Below, piece by piece: positions 14,817 through 23,941 of a stretch of DNA of 64,000 bases. A program made the translations under genes and the position numbers. Location of the stretch: contig NZ_PYOC01000001.1 of assembly GCF_003026215.1 (NCBI RefSeq), forward strand, positions 372,001 through 436,000. Direction: 5' to 3'. Under the pieces are notes generated by a model. That model had not been told where the DNA came from. It saw nothing but the letters and a program-made list of their open reading frames with translations, and searched no databases. This DNA is from Photobacterium indicum (lineage in GTDB: Bacteria; Pseudomonadota; Gammaproteobacteria; Enterobacterales; Vibrionaceae). Numbering within the stretch: the first letter of the stretch is position 1; each line of letters opens with the position of its first letter.

Positions 14817-17501
14817 TTAGAGGCTGCTTACTTTAGATCCATCTTTGCTGTCTTTTGCGTTTTCCTCAAGAAAGTCCATTACTTGCTTTCTCTCTGCGGG
14901 GTTTAATCCTGCCCGAGGGAACATACTTTTGGTAATGCCTTGCCATTGTACTTTGGTGTATTGACGGGGATCTTTTGCTGAATGACACATGGTGCAACGT
15001 TGATAAAAAAGCTTCTCCCCAGCACTTTGCTTAACATCATTTAGCTTTATTTGATCGACAGCTAGGGTGATATTCAGCTTGGCAATATTAGTGCCGTTGT
15101 CTATGGCTAATATTTGTGGTGGTTCAAACGCCAAGTTTGATGATTCTGAGTCTCGACAGCGTTGAATATATGCTAAACAGGTATTTGCACTGTTGGCTTG
15201 GCTCAACTCACTGGAAGCATTGCTAGAGGTTAAAACATTAATCGCCCCGCTGTTACAACGTCCCTGACTGTCAAATTGTAACCACGCGCCTTCTTCGAGG
15301 CTGATCACCCCTGGCATGATCTTTTTAGACACTTTTGCGCCTGCAATAAGTCGTCCCCGATCATTAAAGATCTCTACTAGCTGACCAGAACGGATCCCAT
15401 GTTTTTCTGCATCTTGATCATTGATCAGTACGTACTGTCTTCCTTGTACATCTTCGCGTTTACGTACATCTGCATTTGCCATTTGCGAGTGTAAACGCAT
15501 ATACGGATGAGGGCTAACAACATGCACGGCATTGGTTTTTGCATTACCAAGGTATTCAAACGGTTCAATGAAGGTTGGCATGGGTGGGCAATCTTTCACT
15601 TCAAAATCAGCAATGTCTTGGCAGAAAAGCTCAATTTTTCCTGATGTGGTATGAAGTGGAAATTGTTCAGGATCTTGATAGAAATCCCCATGCCTTACCC
15701 AGTCATTGGCAGATTCAGCGATAGGGAGGTGCGCGACACCTTGTTGCCAAAAGTCTTCAAATGGCAAGGTTGCTGATGAGGCTTTATAAGCACGTTTTAA
15801 AATATCATTGAAGGCTAAACCATCGGTAAATTGCTCTTCAACACCAAATATTTTTGAGAGTTGACGGAAGATCTCAAAGTCATCCAAGCTTTCGCCATAA
15901 GGTTGGATTACTTGGCGCATCGCATAGATTTTATCGTTACTGTATGTGCCGCCAGAGGAGAGGTCATCACGTTCTAGTGAACTCGTTGCAGGCAGTACGA
16001 TGTCAGCATAGCGGGAAGAAGCACACCACCAGGGATCTTGGCAAATAAAGGTATCGACCTTTTGGTTTAATGCCGCAATCAACTCATTGGTATTTTGTTG
16101 ATGTGATAAGAGATTATTGCCTGCGTTATAGATGACTTTAATGTCAGGGTAGGTATATTCGATGCCGTCACGGGTAAAGCGTTTACCTGGGTTATTTAAC
16201 ATTTCAGAGATACGCGATGCAGGGCAAACTTTATCTACCGGATTTTTGCCCTGTGATAAACCAACAGGCAATGCTTTACCTGATTGAGGCATACCGCCGT
16301 TGCCATAGTGCCAGCTAAAACCAACCCCTTCTCCGGGCTTGCCTATTTTACCCAACATAGCTGCAAAATTAATGATCGCCCAGTGAACCATTTCACCATG
16401 ATCAGCCCGTTGAAGTGACCAACCTGCGGCAAACTGTGTTTTTTTGTTTGCGAATAGCTCTGCCATTTCTTTGATCTTTTCAGCAGAAATACCAGTGATT
16501 TTCTCTGCCCATTGTGGTGACTTCACAATCCCATCATTTTCGCCCATCAGATGGTCAATATATTTATCGGCACCCACGGTATAGCGCGCTAAATACGTTG
16601 GGTCATACAGTTCTCTTTCATAGGCATATTGCGCCATGGCAAGAAATAGGGCGGTATCGGTATTAGGTACTATTTTTACCCAGTCAGCATCTAGTTCATC
16701 ATCGGTACGGGTACGCTGTGGGTTGATCGAAATAAATTTAATGCCTTTCTCTGCAAACTGTTTCCAGCGAGGGTACATTTGATGATCTGCGACGCGAAAT
16801 TCAATGCGGTTATTTTTCCAAGGGTCACAACCGATGAGTACAAAGACTTCGGTATGCTTTTCAATAACAGGCCATGCTGTTTGTGGTGAGTAGACTTCCA
16901 TATCACCAATAACATGAGGCAAGATAACTTGAGATGCGCCACCAGAGTAATCACCCGTTGTTGTACTCTGCCCACCGATTAAATTAAAGAAACGCCCCTG
17001 CAATACTTGAGGTCGCATTAAACCTGCATGAGACCAACCCCCATAAGAGCTACTAAAAATAGCCTCATTTCCAAACTCTTTGGCTGTGGTTTGAATGCTA
17101 TCGGCCACAAGAGATAAAGCCGTTTCCCAGCTGACTCGTACAAAAGGTTCTTTCCCGCGTAAATGGGGCTTATTGTCACCTTTCGGATCTGCAAGGTAAG
17201 ATTGTCTTACCATGGGATATTTCACCCGAGTTTTATCATAGACACGGCTCAGAAGGCCTTCGGTCAACATTTCAGTTGGCATCGCATCCAGTTCTTTACG
17301 GGGCTGAACACCAATTAAAATACCGTCTTTAACTATCGCGTTAAAAGGCCCCCAGTGACTTGCGTGCGGAATCACATCAACATCATCGTCAGCAAAAATT
17401 TTCGATGCAGGAAAGATCGCTAAACCACCCGCTGCGGCAACAGCTGTGGCAATAGAGGTTTTTAATAAGGTACGACGAGAAATAGCCATCATCATTTTCA
17501 T
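14817..17501 (-). CDS. Periplasmic TMAO/DMSO-reductase-family molybdoenzyme with fused C-terminal cytochrome c domain
   Basis: An 894-residue type III DMSO-reductase-family enzyme, expected to reduce an N- or S-oxide such as TMAO in the periplasm. It has a Tat signal (SRRTLLK, residues 9-15), the SGDYSGGASQ-type block carrying the serine molybdenum ligand (TTGDYSGGAS), RADHGEMVHWAIINF, and the C-terminal NVLTSSNAS cofactor-binding region. TorA-type enzymes end here. This one continues about 80 residues to a haem motif C836-T-M-C-H followed by a short helical tail resembling the terminal haem domain of TorC. It may therefore accept electrons directly from a membrane quinol cytochrome. The TDT transporter lies 128 bp upstream on the same strand. 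The substrate is inferred. Confidence 0.85.
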   Translation of the reverse strand: MKMMMAISRRTLLKTSIATAVAAAGGLAIFPASKIFADDDVDVIPHASHWGPFNAIVKDGILIGVQPRKELDAMPTEMLTEGLLSRVYDKTRVKYPMVRQSYLADPKGDNKPHLRGKEPFVRVSWETALSLVADSIQTTAKEFGNEAIFSSSYGGWSHAGLMRPQVLQGRFFNLIGGQSTTTGDYSGGASQVILPHVIGDMEVYSPQTAWPVIEKHTEVFVLIGCDPWKNNRIEFRVADHQMYPRWKQFAEKGIKFISINPQRTRTDDELDADWVKIVPNTDTALFLAMAQYAYERELYDPTYLARYTVGADKYIDHLMGENDGIVKSPQWAEKITGISAEKIKEMAELFANKKTQFAAGWSLQRADHGEMVHWAIINFAAMLGKIGKPGEGVGFSWHYGNGGMPQSGKALPVGLSQGKNPVDKVCPASRISEMLNNPGKRFTRDGIEYTYPDIKVIYNAGNNLLSHQQNTNELIAALNQKVDTFICQDPWWCASSRYADIVLPATSSLERDDLSSGGTYSNDKIYAMRQVIQPYGESLDDFEIFRQLSKIFGVEEQFTDGLAFNDILKRAYKASSATLPFEDFWQQGVAHLPIAESANDWVRHGDFYQDPEQFPLHTTSGKIELFCQDIADFEVKDCPPMPTFIEPFEYLGNAKTNAVHVVSPHPYMRLHSQMANADVRKREDVQGRQYVLINDQDAEKHGIRSGQLVEIFNDRGRLIAGAKVSKKIMPGVISLEEGAWLQFDSQGRCNSGAINVLTSSNASSELSQANSANTCLAYIQRCRDSESSNLAFEPPQILAIDNGTNIAKLNITLAVDQIKLNDVKQSAGEKLFYQRCTMCHSAKDPRQYTKVQWQGITKSMFPRAGLNPAERKQVMDFLEENAKDSKDGSKVSSL

Positions 17502-17629
17502 TTTTGTTAGTTGTGACTACGATACTAACCCCATAAAGAGGTATTTTAAATATACATTTAATCAATTTTATATTTAAGAAAGGTTATCTATATACATGAA
17601 AATGATTCATCGACGTGTATCGATAGCCG

Positions 17630-18595
17630 TTACTGAGTGGATAAGCTACTTGCTGTTTTTTTTTTCGGCCAGTAATAAAAAATATAATGCCATCCTACCC
17701 ACAAGACTAACCCTGTCGCAACGGTAATTTCAAATATGCCTAATCGTTCTAACCAAGCCCAGTGTGGATGATCCAGTACTAGCCAGTCGGTTAAACGGTC
17801 GATCGATACCGCACTAATTACCGAAGGAAAAGTAACAGCTGCTAATGATGGTTGAAACCGATGTTTTAAAAGATCGAAATAACACAAATACACCAGAATA
17901 GTCATGGTGATACCGATGCCTGCTAATGCGCCCACTAATACAGGGTCGGGTTCAGCGACATTCAGTAAATAAGCTGTTAAAGAAAGGTTGACGGGAGCTG
18001 CCATAATGGCCAATGTCGGCCTTGCTGGACGAGGCATTCTACCTGCAAAGCACAAGCGATATAGCACAACAGGTAGCATGATAAAATATACAGCGATACA
18101 GAAGTGCGTCATGGTAACGGCTAAATCGGAGTGTCCTAGTTGAGCGCCTGCTAACGTGCCACTGATAGCACCGACAGGGTATAAAAACCAACTAGGGTAG
18201 AGATTGATTAAGCGGAATTTACGAAGCTGAAAACTAAAAAAAAGTATCATCATAGTAAAATGAAGCAGTAAGGCAGGGTACCAAAGTAAGCGGGCACTCA
18301 CTACATGCATAGAAGACCAATAATCTGATAAAACTAGCATAGTCATCGACATCGGTGCCATTAAACTGCCATAAAGCGGGTGTTTTAGATCGACAATAAA
18401 TAATTGCGGATTGAAGATATATTTGAGTACTACAGGTATTAATAGACAGGCACCAATAAGAGCACATATTCCGCGAATAATATCGCCACTAGTGGGTAAA
18501 AAGAGTGACCATGCTAATCCTAGCCCTGTAAAAGCCAATGCTAATGCGGCTTGGGCTGTAGGAACTTGTTGTAAAGCAACGCCTATTACTGACAT
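17630..18595 (-). CDS. TDT-family transporter (TehA/SLAC1-like)
   Basis: A 321-residue inner-membrane protein with about ten membrane helices. The spacing of helix motifs, with LYPSWFLYPVGAISGTLAG near the middle and LAIMAAPVNLSLTAYL after it, fits the tellurite-resistance/dicarboxylate transporter family (TehA, Mae1, Ssu1). Members conduct anions such as dicarboxylates, sulfite or chloride. The gene is followed by the molybdoenzyme gene in the same direction, and they may be co-transcribed. Substrate unknown. Confidence 0.75.
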   Translation of the reverse strand: MSVIGVALQQVPTAQAALALAFTGLGLAWSLFLPTSGDIIRGICALIGACLLIPVVLKYIFNPQLFIVDLKHPLYGSLMAPMSMTMLVLSDYWSSMHVVSARLLWYPALLLHFTMMILFFSFQLRKFRLINLYPSWFLYPVGAISGTLAGAQLGHSDLAVTMTHFCIAVYFIMLPVVLYRLCFAGRMPRPARPTLAIMAAPVNLSLTAYLLNVAEPDPVLVGALAGIGITMTILVYLCYFDLLKHRFQPSLAAVTFPSVISAVSIDRLTDWLVLDHPHWAWLERLGIFEITVATGLVLWVGWHYIFYYWPKKKTASSLSTQ

Positions 18596-18983
18596 CTATA
18601 TCACAATCCTTCTGATTTCGATTCATTTTCGTGGGGCTAAGAATGCTCTCAAACCTGGCGCTAGAGAATCCGTTACAAATGTTACACTAAAACAACATTG
18701 TATTGTTTAATCGATGCTTAAAAGTGGCATTTTAAGTCAACATTTTATCGTCGTTTTAGTGGTGAAAGTCAGTGTAAATCTTTGGATAAATGAAATTTTG
18801 CAGTTGTCTCTATAGATATAAAAAAATAATTTGCTTAATTCGCAATCCTTGACCATATTTAAGTTGTGACCTGTATTGAGTGTTTAAATGGTTTAGCTTC
18901 TCGGAGGATATGAGCGGTACTCGTCTTACTCAGAATGCAGGTTTCAGGGGGTGTTTGATGATTACATCAGGTACCTTGTGATA
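18596..18983. other. Intergenic region upstream of TDT gene
   Basis: AT-rich sequence without a supported ORF. It should contain the promoter of the TDT-molybdoenzyme unit. No clear regulatory palindrome was recognised. Confidence 0.4.
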
Positions 18984-19023
18984 CAAAGCAACAAAGCAAC
19001 AAAGCAACAAAGCAACAAAGCAA
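18984..19023. repeat. Tandem repeat, five copies of the octamer CAAAGCAA
   Basis: Five perfect head-to-tail copies of an 8-bp unit, followed by a partial unit and a purine-rich stretch rich in AAGTAA. The unit length is not a multiple of three and no ORF spans it, so copy-number change would alter spacing, not a reading frame. It lies about 390 bp upstream of the TDT gene start. Confidence 0.9.
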
Positions 19024-19295
19024 CAAAAGTAATAAGTAAAAGAAGCAAAGTAACAAGTAAAAAAGTAAGTAAATGTGTAATGCGAAAAGCACTAAGTCGA
19101 CAACTTCAGTGTTAACAATTTGGTAGATACACCGAAAATTTGTTTTACTTCGCCAATATAGACTAGTTCGATAAAGCTACTTATAGCATCGAATACGGCA
19201 TACTCATCGTAATGAGTGGCGAAGACAGAAAGACGATATACAGTAAAAAACCTTGCGTGTGCTGAGTAGGTAGACGAAGGTAAGTAAATCGAACA

Positions 19296-19320
19296 AAGCC
19301 GCACTGCAATGGTGCGGCTT
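19296..19320 (+). terminator. Hairpin terminator in intergenic region
   Basis: AAGCCGCAC and GTGCGGCTT form a perfect 9-bp stem with a 7-nt loop, followed by ATCTTTT. No plus-strand protein gene ends just before it, so it either serves an unrecognised transcript from 19030-19290 or is a relic. Confidence 0.6.
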
Positions 19321-19386
19321 ATCTTTTGGTTTCGATAAACTGTCCATTATTAGCCTTCTGCGTTGAAGCCATTGCCGTGATGGTGA

Positions 19387-19858
19387 CTGACGTATCTGAA
19401 TTTCCTAGAGCGTACCCATGAAGGCAAGCGTGAGTTAGCCTTTGATGATGACACTTACCGCACCTTGCCTCCCGCGATATTGGTCATTTTCCGCGGCGGC
19501 AGAGAATTAATTTAATTTATCAGTCAGAATTGTGACGATTTGGGCGCATGAAATGGGCTATCAGGTCTACTATAAAGTGGGTAAGCTTTCTATTTCGCCG
19601 CAGGTGAAAGCACTACCATCATTAACGAAGCGGTTACTACTGCGAGTTAACCAAAAAGGACAGATGATGACCCATTTAAACCAAGCTCAAGCCCTGTTTA
19701 AAGAGCATTTAACCATTGAATCACTGCGCCATCTCGACAAGTTGGAGAAGCTGACCAGTGGCGAAGAGGCCGATCAGATCGGTGAACTCTGGGAAGTGGT
19801 GATGGCAGATGCAGATGAGGCCGTACTAGAGCAAGCCCGAGAAGAAGGGCTGATTTAA
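19387..19858 (+). pseudogene. Frameshifted remnant of an unrecognised gene
   Basis: Two adjacent frames look coding and continuous in style. 19387-19515 reads LTYLNFLERTHEGKRELAF..., then RGGRELI and stop. 19511-19858 continues in the next frame, with VTIWAHEMGYQVYYKVGKL and a long acidic helical C-terminus (GEEADQIGELWEVVMADADE). The frames meet at an AT-rich overlap, which suggests a single frameshift. The C-terminal part alone could be translated from GTG 19532 (108 residues). I do not recognise the family. A next ORF starting in a TAATG overlap (19858) suggests it was once part of an operon, perhaps of phage origin. Confidence 0.4.
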
Positions 19859-19953
19859 TGGCAGGTGCTAACTATTCAATCACCTTAGAAGGCAATGTTC
19901 ATGCACTGTTTTTATGGGTATCCGTAAATCATTGCCATCATTGGTCAAGATAA
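19858..19953 (+). pseudogene. Truncated ORF after the frameshifted remnant
   Basis: ATG overlaps the preceding stop (TAATG) and opens MAGANYSITLEGNVHAL, which reads like the start of a real protein. The frame then runs into sequence shared with the 3' end of the stress-protein gene and stops after 31 codons. Probably the cut-off start of a larger lost gene. Confidence 0.3.
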
Positions 19954-20327
19954 ACAACTAATAAGTCGGTCTCAACGGCATTTGCCAATTTGGGTACAGA
20001 TGAGAATAGACGACTCAAAAATGTATGATGGTGGCCGCAAACAACTAAATCGATATCCATTTCTTTAACTATTCCTGATAGTTTTATATGAAGATCGCCT
20101 ATGACGACTAAGGTATCTGTAATCGGATAATCACTCTGATCCGCCAGTGTTTGTAACTCTTTCTGTAATGTCAGTTTTTCTTTTTGTGCCAAAACCACCT
20201 TATCAACATCCACAAAAACAAATGAAAGTTTGCAATTAGCGCCTTTAGCTAATGAGATCGCTTTATCAATCACTATCTGGCTGGATTGAGATAAATCAAC
20301 AGCCACTAATATGTGCTTATAGCTCAT
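19938..20327 (-). CDS. Universal stress protein, UspA family
   Basis: A 129-residue cytoplasmic protein of the Usp fold: YKHILVAVDLSQSSQIVIDKAISLA at the start, LVVIGD in the middle, and DLVVCGHHHTFLSRLFSSVPKLA near the end. The G-2x-G-9x-G(S/T) nucleotide loop of ATP-binding Usps is not intact, so it looks like the UspA-type class that does not bind ATP. It is slightly shorter than the usual 140 residues. It stands alone, with a truncated gene overlapping its 3' end. Confidence 0.85.
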   Translation of the reverse strand: MSYKHILVAVDLSQSSQIVIDKAISLAKGANCKLSFVFVDVDKVVLAQKEKLTLQKELQTLADQSDYPITDTLVVIGDLHIKLSGIVKEMDIDLVVCGHHHTFLSRLFSSVPKLANAVETDLLVVYLDQ

Positions 20328-20677
20328 TACTTTTCTTCCAGTTAGTTATTATATGCTTACCTTAAGTCTAGCACCGGAGAGGTTCACTCTAATTCAGAAA
20401 ACCAAGAAAAACCAAAAATAATCGGCTTAAATTTCAATCAAAAGTGACTGTTGTTTGTCGGATATCATCGTTAAACCGTGAACCGTACAGATGTTAAACT
20501 CTTGGCTGACTCATCTGTGCCCCGAAATGTGTTGTACGTTTTAAGACAGTTCATGAGTAGCATAAAGCAAAGCAGGTAGATCTTGATATTATTGAATATA
20601 CTTATGTACTGTTGCTAATAACGTATTATTTTTACACTACCTTTAGATTGTGATTGTAACGGAAGGAGTAAAGTCAT
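20328..20677. other. Intergenic region between stress protein and zinc-ribbon genes
   Basis: A divergent promoter region of 350 bp. A GGAAGGAG ribosome binding site precedes 20678. I see no other specific element. Confidence 0.4.
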
Positions 20678-20881
20678 ATGCCACTTTTTGCCTGTCCAAC
20701 TTGCGAAAAACTAATTTCGAAACGAGCCAATAGCTGCCCACAGTGCGGTGAGCCAGACCCATTTAACTACTATAGCCGCAAGAGTTGGATTGAACGTTTA
20801 GTGTGGACAGTTGTGATAGTGGTAATCGTAGTCTTTAGCTGGCAGGTGTTGTTCCCAATGTTAATGGAAGCTGTGCGCTAA
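20678..20881 (+). CDS. Small zinc-ribbon membrane protein
   Basis: 67 residues. The first 26 hold two CxxC pairs (CPTCEKLISKRANSCPQCG), a rubredoxin-like zinc ribbon. Residues 41-60 form one hydrophobic membrane helix (LVWTVVIVVIVVFSW). A strong ribosome binding site supports translation. Such double-zinc-ribbon membrane proteins are common, but their function is unknown. Confidence 0.75.
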   Translation: MPLFACPTCEKLISKRANSCPQCGEPDPFNYYSRKSWIERLVWTVVIVVIVVFSWQVLFPMLMEAVR

Positions 20882-21380
20882 CTATCTAGCGGTTTCATTT
20901 GCCAAACCTCGCGGGCGGCTACAGTTTTTCATTATTTCAATTTAATTTTGATAAATATTATAGTTATTATCATTGAAATAGTTATCTATATGTTTTTAAA
21001 GGCTTAAAAGCTCTTATCCACAAAAACAGTGGGTAACTATGGCTTGGGTATATAACCATTGCCTCTAACAGGCAGTTTATCTTAATCAGATTATCGTTAG
21101 AGGCGGTTAATAATCTCGGGCCGGTTTCTATATGCCACATTCCCAGTATGAGTTTTTATTCATAAGCGTTTAATTATCCTTCTGTAAATACCACTTAGGG
21201 AGTGTTTAATTATGGTGCTAACTGTAATATTAAGACTGAATAGTGACGTTAAAAGTCAAGAAATTGACCCTTATTGCGCTGGGTCACGATTGCTTTAAAT
21301 ACCTGTGGGGCATTGTATTTTTATGCGGCATCATTTGATAAATTATGCAGTTGTAATAGACATTATCACTAAGGTTAATC
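20882..21380. other. AT-rich intergenic region upstream of chemoreceptor gene
   Basis: About 500 bp with no supported ORF. An AT-rich run near 20950-20990 (GATAAATATTATAGTTATTA) faintly resembles a Fur box, but the match is too poor to call. Presumably contains the chemoreceptor promoter. Confidence 0.4.
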
Positions 21381-23390
21381 ATGCCTAACCCATTTCGCTC
21401 GATTACAATTCGAACGACAATATTATTAGTTTTTATCATCCCAACTTCTTTTTTATTATTCTTTATTGGAATGCAAATTGATGCTGCAAATAAGCAACTT
21501 GTTAATGCAGAGGTATCAAGTGAAACTATTGAGCTGTTTAATCTTTACGATGAAGTTGCTCATCAATTTGCGGTTGAGCGTGGTTTAACTGCGGGGGTTA
21601 TCGCTGCGAAAGGGCAAGGTACGCAGCGTGATAAATTGAATAATCAGCGTAACGTTGCTGATCAGGCTTACCGTAATTTAGTTGAATTTAAACCAGAAAG
21701 CCTTGATATGGTTTTAGTGCGTGATTTGTTGCGTGCTGTACAGAATGAATTAGATAATCGTCAAAGTATTCGTACGCAAGTGGATCGTTTAGCCATTGTT
21801 GATTCACCTTTTGCTTATTATTCAAATGTGAATACTTTATCGCTCGATAACCTATCTATGTTGCTAACACAAATTAGCAACCGTGATTTAAAACAAGAAC
21901 TGCAAGGGTTGCTGTCTTTGCTTGTCGTTAAAGAGCAAGCAGGTAAAGCTAGGGGGGCATTAAACGGTGCTTTTGCAGGTAAGCGTTCTTCGTTAGACCA
22001 ATATGCCCAAGTCAGTAGCTATATTGATGCCGAGCGTTACGCTTTACGTCAAGCTAACATGTTATTGGAAGGTGATGCTAAACGTCGTATTAGTGAAACA
22101 GCGCAAGCCAATACTTGGCAGCAAGTGATGACAATTCAACAACAGTATTTATCTCAGAAAAATACGTTGTCATCCATTCAAGGCCCGACAGCTTCTGTAT
22201 GGTTTGATTTAGCCACTCAACGCATTGGTTTAGTTAAAGGGTTACGCGATAGTTTGACTGCTGATATTTTATTAAAAGCTCAAGCTAATCGAGACAATGC
22301 GAGCTTTGTTCGATTACTGTATATCAGCTTAAGTGTTTTGGTGATCTTGCCTTTGATCTTACTAACTATGCAGTCAGTTATAAAGCTGCGTCGTCGTGTA
22401 TCTGGCTTTACGCAAAAGCTAGATATTATGGCTAGAAATAAAGATCTCACCGTACGTTTATCTGATGACCAATCTGATGAAATAGGGGAAATAGCTCGTC
22501 ATTTTGATGGTCTTGCTATTAGTTTGAGTGACACTTTAGCAAAGTCACTTCGTGTTGCGAGTCAGACTCAACAAGAAATGGTGGCTATGGTCGCGTTAGT
22601 TGATACCGCTCGTACGGTGAGTGAGCAGACCCACCAACGCTGTGACAGTATTGCCGCTGCGATGACTGAAATGGCGCAAACGAGTGATCAAGTTGCAGGC
22701 ATTACAGGTGAAGCACAAACGAGCACTGATTTGGTGAAAACCAACGCGATGGCTTGTTATGATCAGGGGGAACAATCTTTTGTTACCACAACACGCTTGC
22801 TTGATAGTGTTAATCAAACTTATGAGTGCATTGAAGGGCTAGAAAAGCAGATGGTTAATGTATCTCAGATCCTTGATACGATTAATGCAATCTCTGAGCA
22901 GACGAACTTACTTGCTTTGAATGCTGCAATTGAAGCTGCCCGTGCAGGTGAGCAAGGTCGTGGTTTTGCTGTAGTCGCTGATGAAGTACGAACTTTGGCA
23001 CAGCGTAGTAAGCAATCAACAGAAGATATTCGACATTTACTTGATGGTATCGGTGAGAATGCCAAAGTGTCATTTGTGAACATGCAGCAAAGTCGTGAAG
23101 CGAGTTATGAAACTCAAAGTGTTGTGTCAGAAACGAAAACACTAATGGAAGCGTTGATTGGTACTGTAAATGATATTGCAGAATTCAACACCAGTATCGC
23201 TACCGCGTCAGAGCAACAATCGCAAACAACAAACACTGTTGATTCCGATGTTGATAATTTATTAGAAATGGCGCAAAGCACTAATCAAACGATTGTTAGT
23301 ATTCATGCTGAAATGGATATTGTTCAACAACGTATGGCTGAATTAGTGCATGAAGTGACGGCATTTAAACTGGATGTTGTTTCTAATTAA
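21381..23390 (+). CDS. Methyl-accepting chemotaxis protein with NIT sensor domain
   Basis: A 669-residue chemoreceptor. A membrane helix at about 12-31 and another at about 310-330 bracket a periplasmic all-helical domain with the nitrate/nitrite-sensing NIT signature ([16 protein letters not shown]). A HAMP linker follows (about 331-385, [21 protein letters not shown]). The C-terminal signalling hairpin has the invariant tip ([20 protein letters not shown].. at about 502-520) that contacts CheA and CheW. NIT domains are proposed to sense nitrate or nitrite, so the cell may swim relative to these electron acceptors. No C-terminal CheR-binding pentapeptide is seen. It is a single-gene unit. 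Confidence 0.92.
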   Translation: MPNPFRSITIRTTILLVFIIPTSFLLFFIGMQIDAANKQLVNAEVSSETIELFNLYDEVAHQFAVERGLTAGVIAAKGQGTQRDKLNNQRNVADQAYRNLVEFKPESLDMVLVRDLLRAVQNELDNRQSIRTQVDRLAIVDSPFAYYSNVNTLSLDNLSMLLTQISNRDLKQELQGLLSLLVVKEQAGKARGALNGAFAGKRSSLDQYAQVSSYIDAERYALRQANMLLEGDAKRRISETAQANTWQQVMTIQQQYLSQKNTLSSIQGPTASVWFDLATQRIGLVKGLRDSLTADILLKAQANRDNASFVRLLYISLSVLVILPLILLTMQSVIKLRRRVSGFTQKLDIMARNKDLTVRLSDDQSDEIGEIARHFDGLAISLSDTLAKSLRVASQTQQEMVAMVALVDTARTVSEQTHQRCDSIAAAMTEMAQTSDQVAGITGEAQTSTDLVKTNAMACYDQGEQSFVTTTRLLDSVNQTYECIEGLEKQMVNVSQILDTINAISEQTNLLALNAAIEAARAGEQGRGFAVVADEVRTLAQRSKQSTEDIRHLLDGIGENAKVSFVNMQQSREASYETQSVVSETKTLMEALIGTVNDIAEFNTSIATASEQQSQTTNTVDSDVDNLLEMAQSTNQTIVSIHAEMDIVQQRMAELVHEVTAFKLDVVSN

Positions 23391-23461
23391 TTTTTAATTG
23401 GTTCTTATTGATGAAAGGATTCACGCATGTGGATCCTTACCATCACGTTAAATCCTATTGT

Positions 23462-23530
23462 CCCCTTCACCGCGAATATAACCCAATGCGTCACAACGTT
23501 CATCGATGTTATCAAAGTTCCATGTTGGGA
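23462..23530 (-). pseudogene. Fragment of a ketosynthase gene, copy of apeR segment
   Basis: About 68 bp match the apeR segment 24032-24099 with about seven differences. Read on the minus strand the fragment encodes NFDNIDERCDALGYIRGEG, against NLDNVDERCGALDYIRGEG in apeR. Some changes are conservative, so it may derive from a paralogous or older allele instead of a fresh copy. It lies between the chemoreceptor gene and the end of the APE operon and is a remnant only. Confidence 0.8.
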
Positions 23531-23715
23531 ACATTTTTACATCTCGATGAGTTTTGTGGGAGTAAATTTCAAGTAGAGCAAAAAAAAGCCCTAATCTGAC
23601 AAGCAGAATAGGGAAAATATTTCTATAAAAGAATTTATAGAAAATAACGTGTAGAAGATAACTTGTATGGTTTCATATTCCGTCAGTGGGAATTGTGATG
23701 TTCGTCCAATATTTG

Positions 23716-23750
23716 ACGGTAAATAGAGTTTTAACTCTAAAATTTACCGT
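23716..23750. repeat. Inverted repeat in intergenic region
   Basis: ACGGTAAAT and ATTTACCGT enclose an inner AGAGT/ACTCT pair, giving a two-part hairpin or a large operator-like palindrome. No T-run follows. It lies between convergent genes, so a transcription-end or mRNA-stability role is likeliest. Confidence 0.5.
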
Positions 23751-23880
23751 TGAAATATGATTATCAAAGTAACCAGAATTGCCAGCCTGAATGTTTTGAT
23801 GCAGAGGTTTGGATCCACAGTGAGGGAATGCGACTTAGAAAGTGAGGGCAGGTTTGCTCAAGATTGAACTCTGCTATTAG

Positions 23881-23912
23881 TTGAAGAGCGTGCCCTAAGA
23901 CCCGCTCTTCAA
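23881..23912 (-). terminator. Hairpin at the end of the APE operon
   Basis: TTGAAGAGCG and CGCTCTTCAA form a perfect 10-bp stem with a 12-nt loop, 30 nt beyond the apeR stop. There is no good T-run on the minus strand, so termination may be partial or factor-assisted. Confidence 0.5.
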
Positions 23913-23941
23913 TTTCTAGCACTACGTTCTCTTTTTTAATT

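Noticed and set aside
19092-19304. 70-codon minus-strand frame near the octamer repeat
   Set aside because: Its GTG start lies inside a terminator hairpin and no ribosome binding site is present, so translation is unlikely.
20950-20990. AT-rich sequence resembling a Fur box
   Set aside because: Only part of the consensus matches and the region is AT-rich throughout, so the likeness is probably by chance.
23408-23599. 63-codon plus-strand frame downstream of the chemoreceptor gene
   Set aside because: It covers the antisense strand of the apeR-like fragment and has no independent support.
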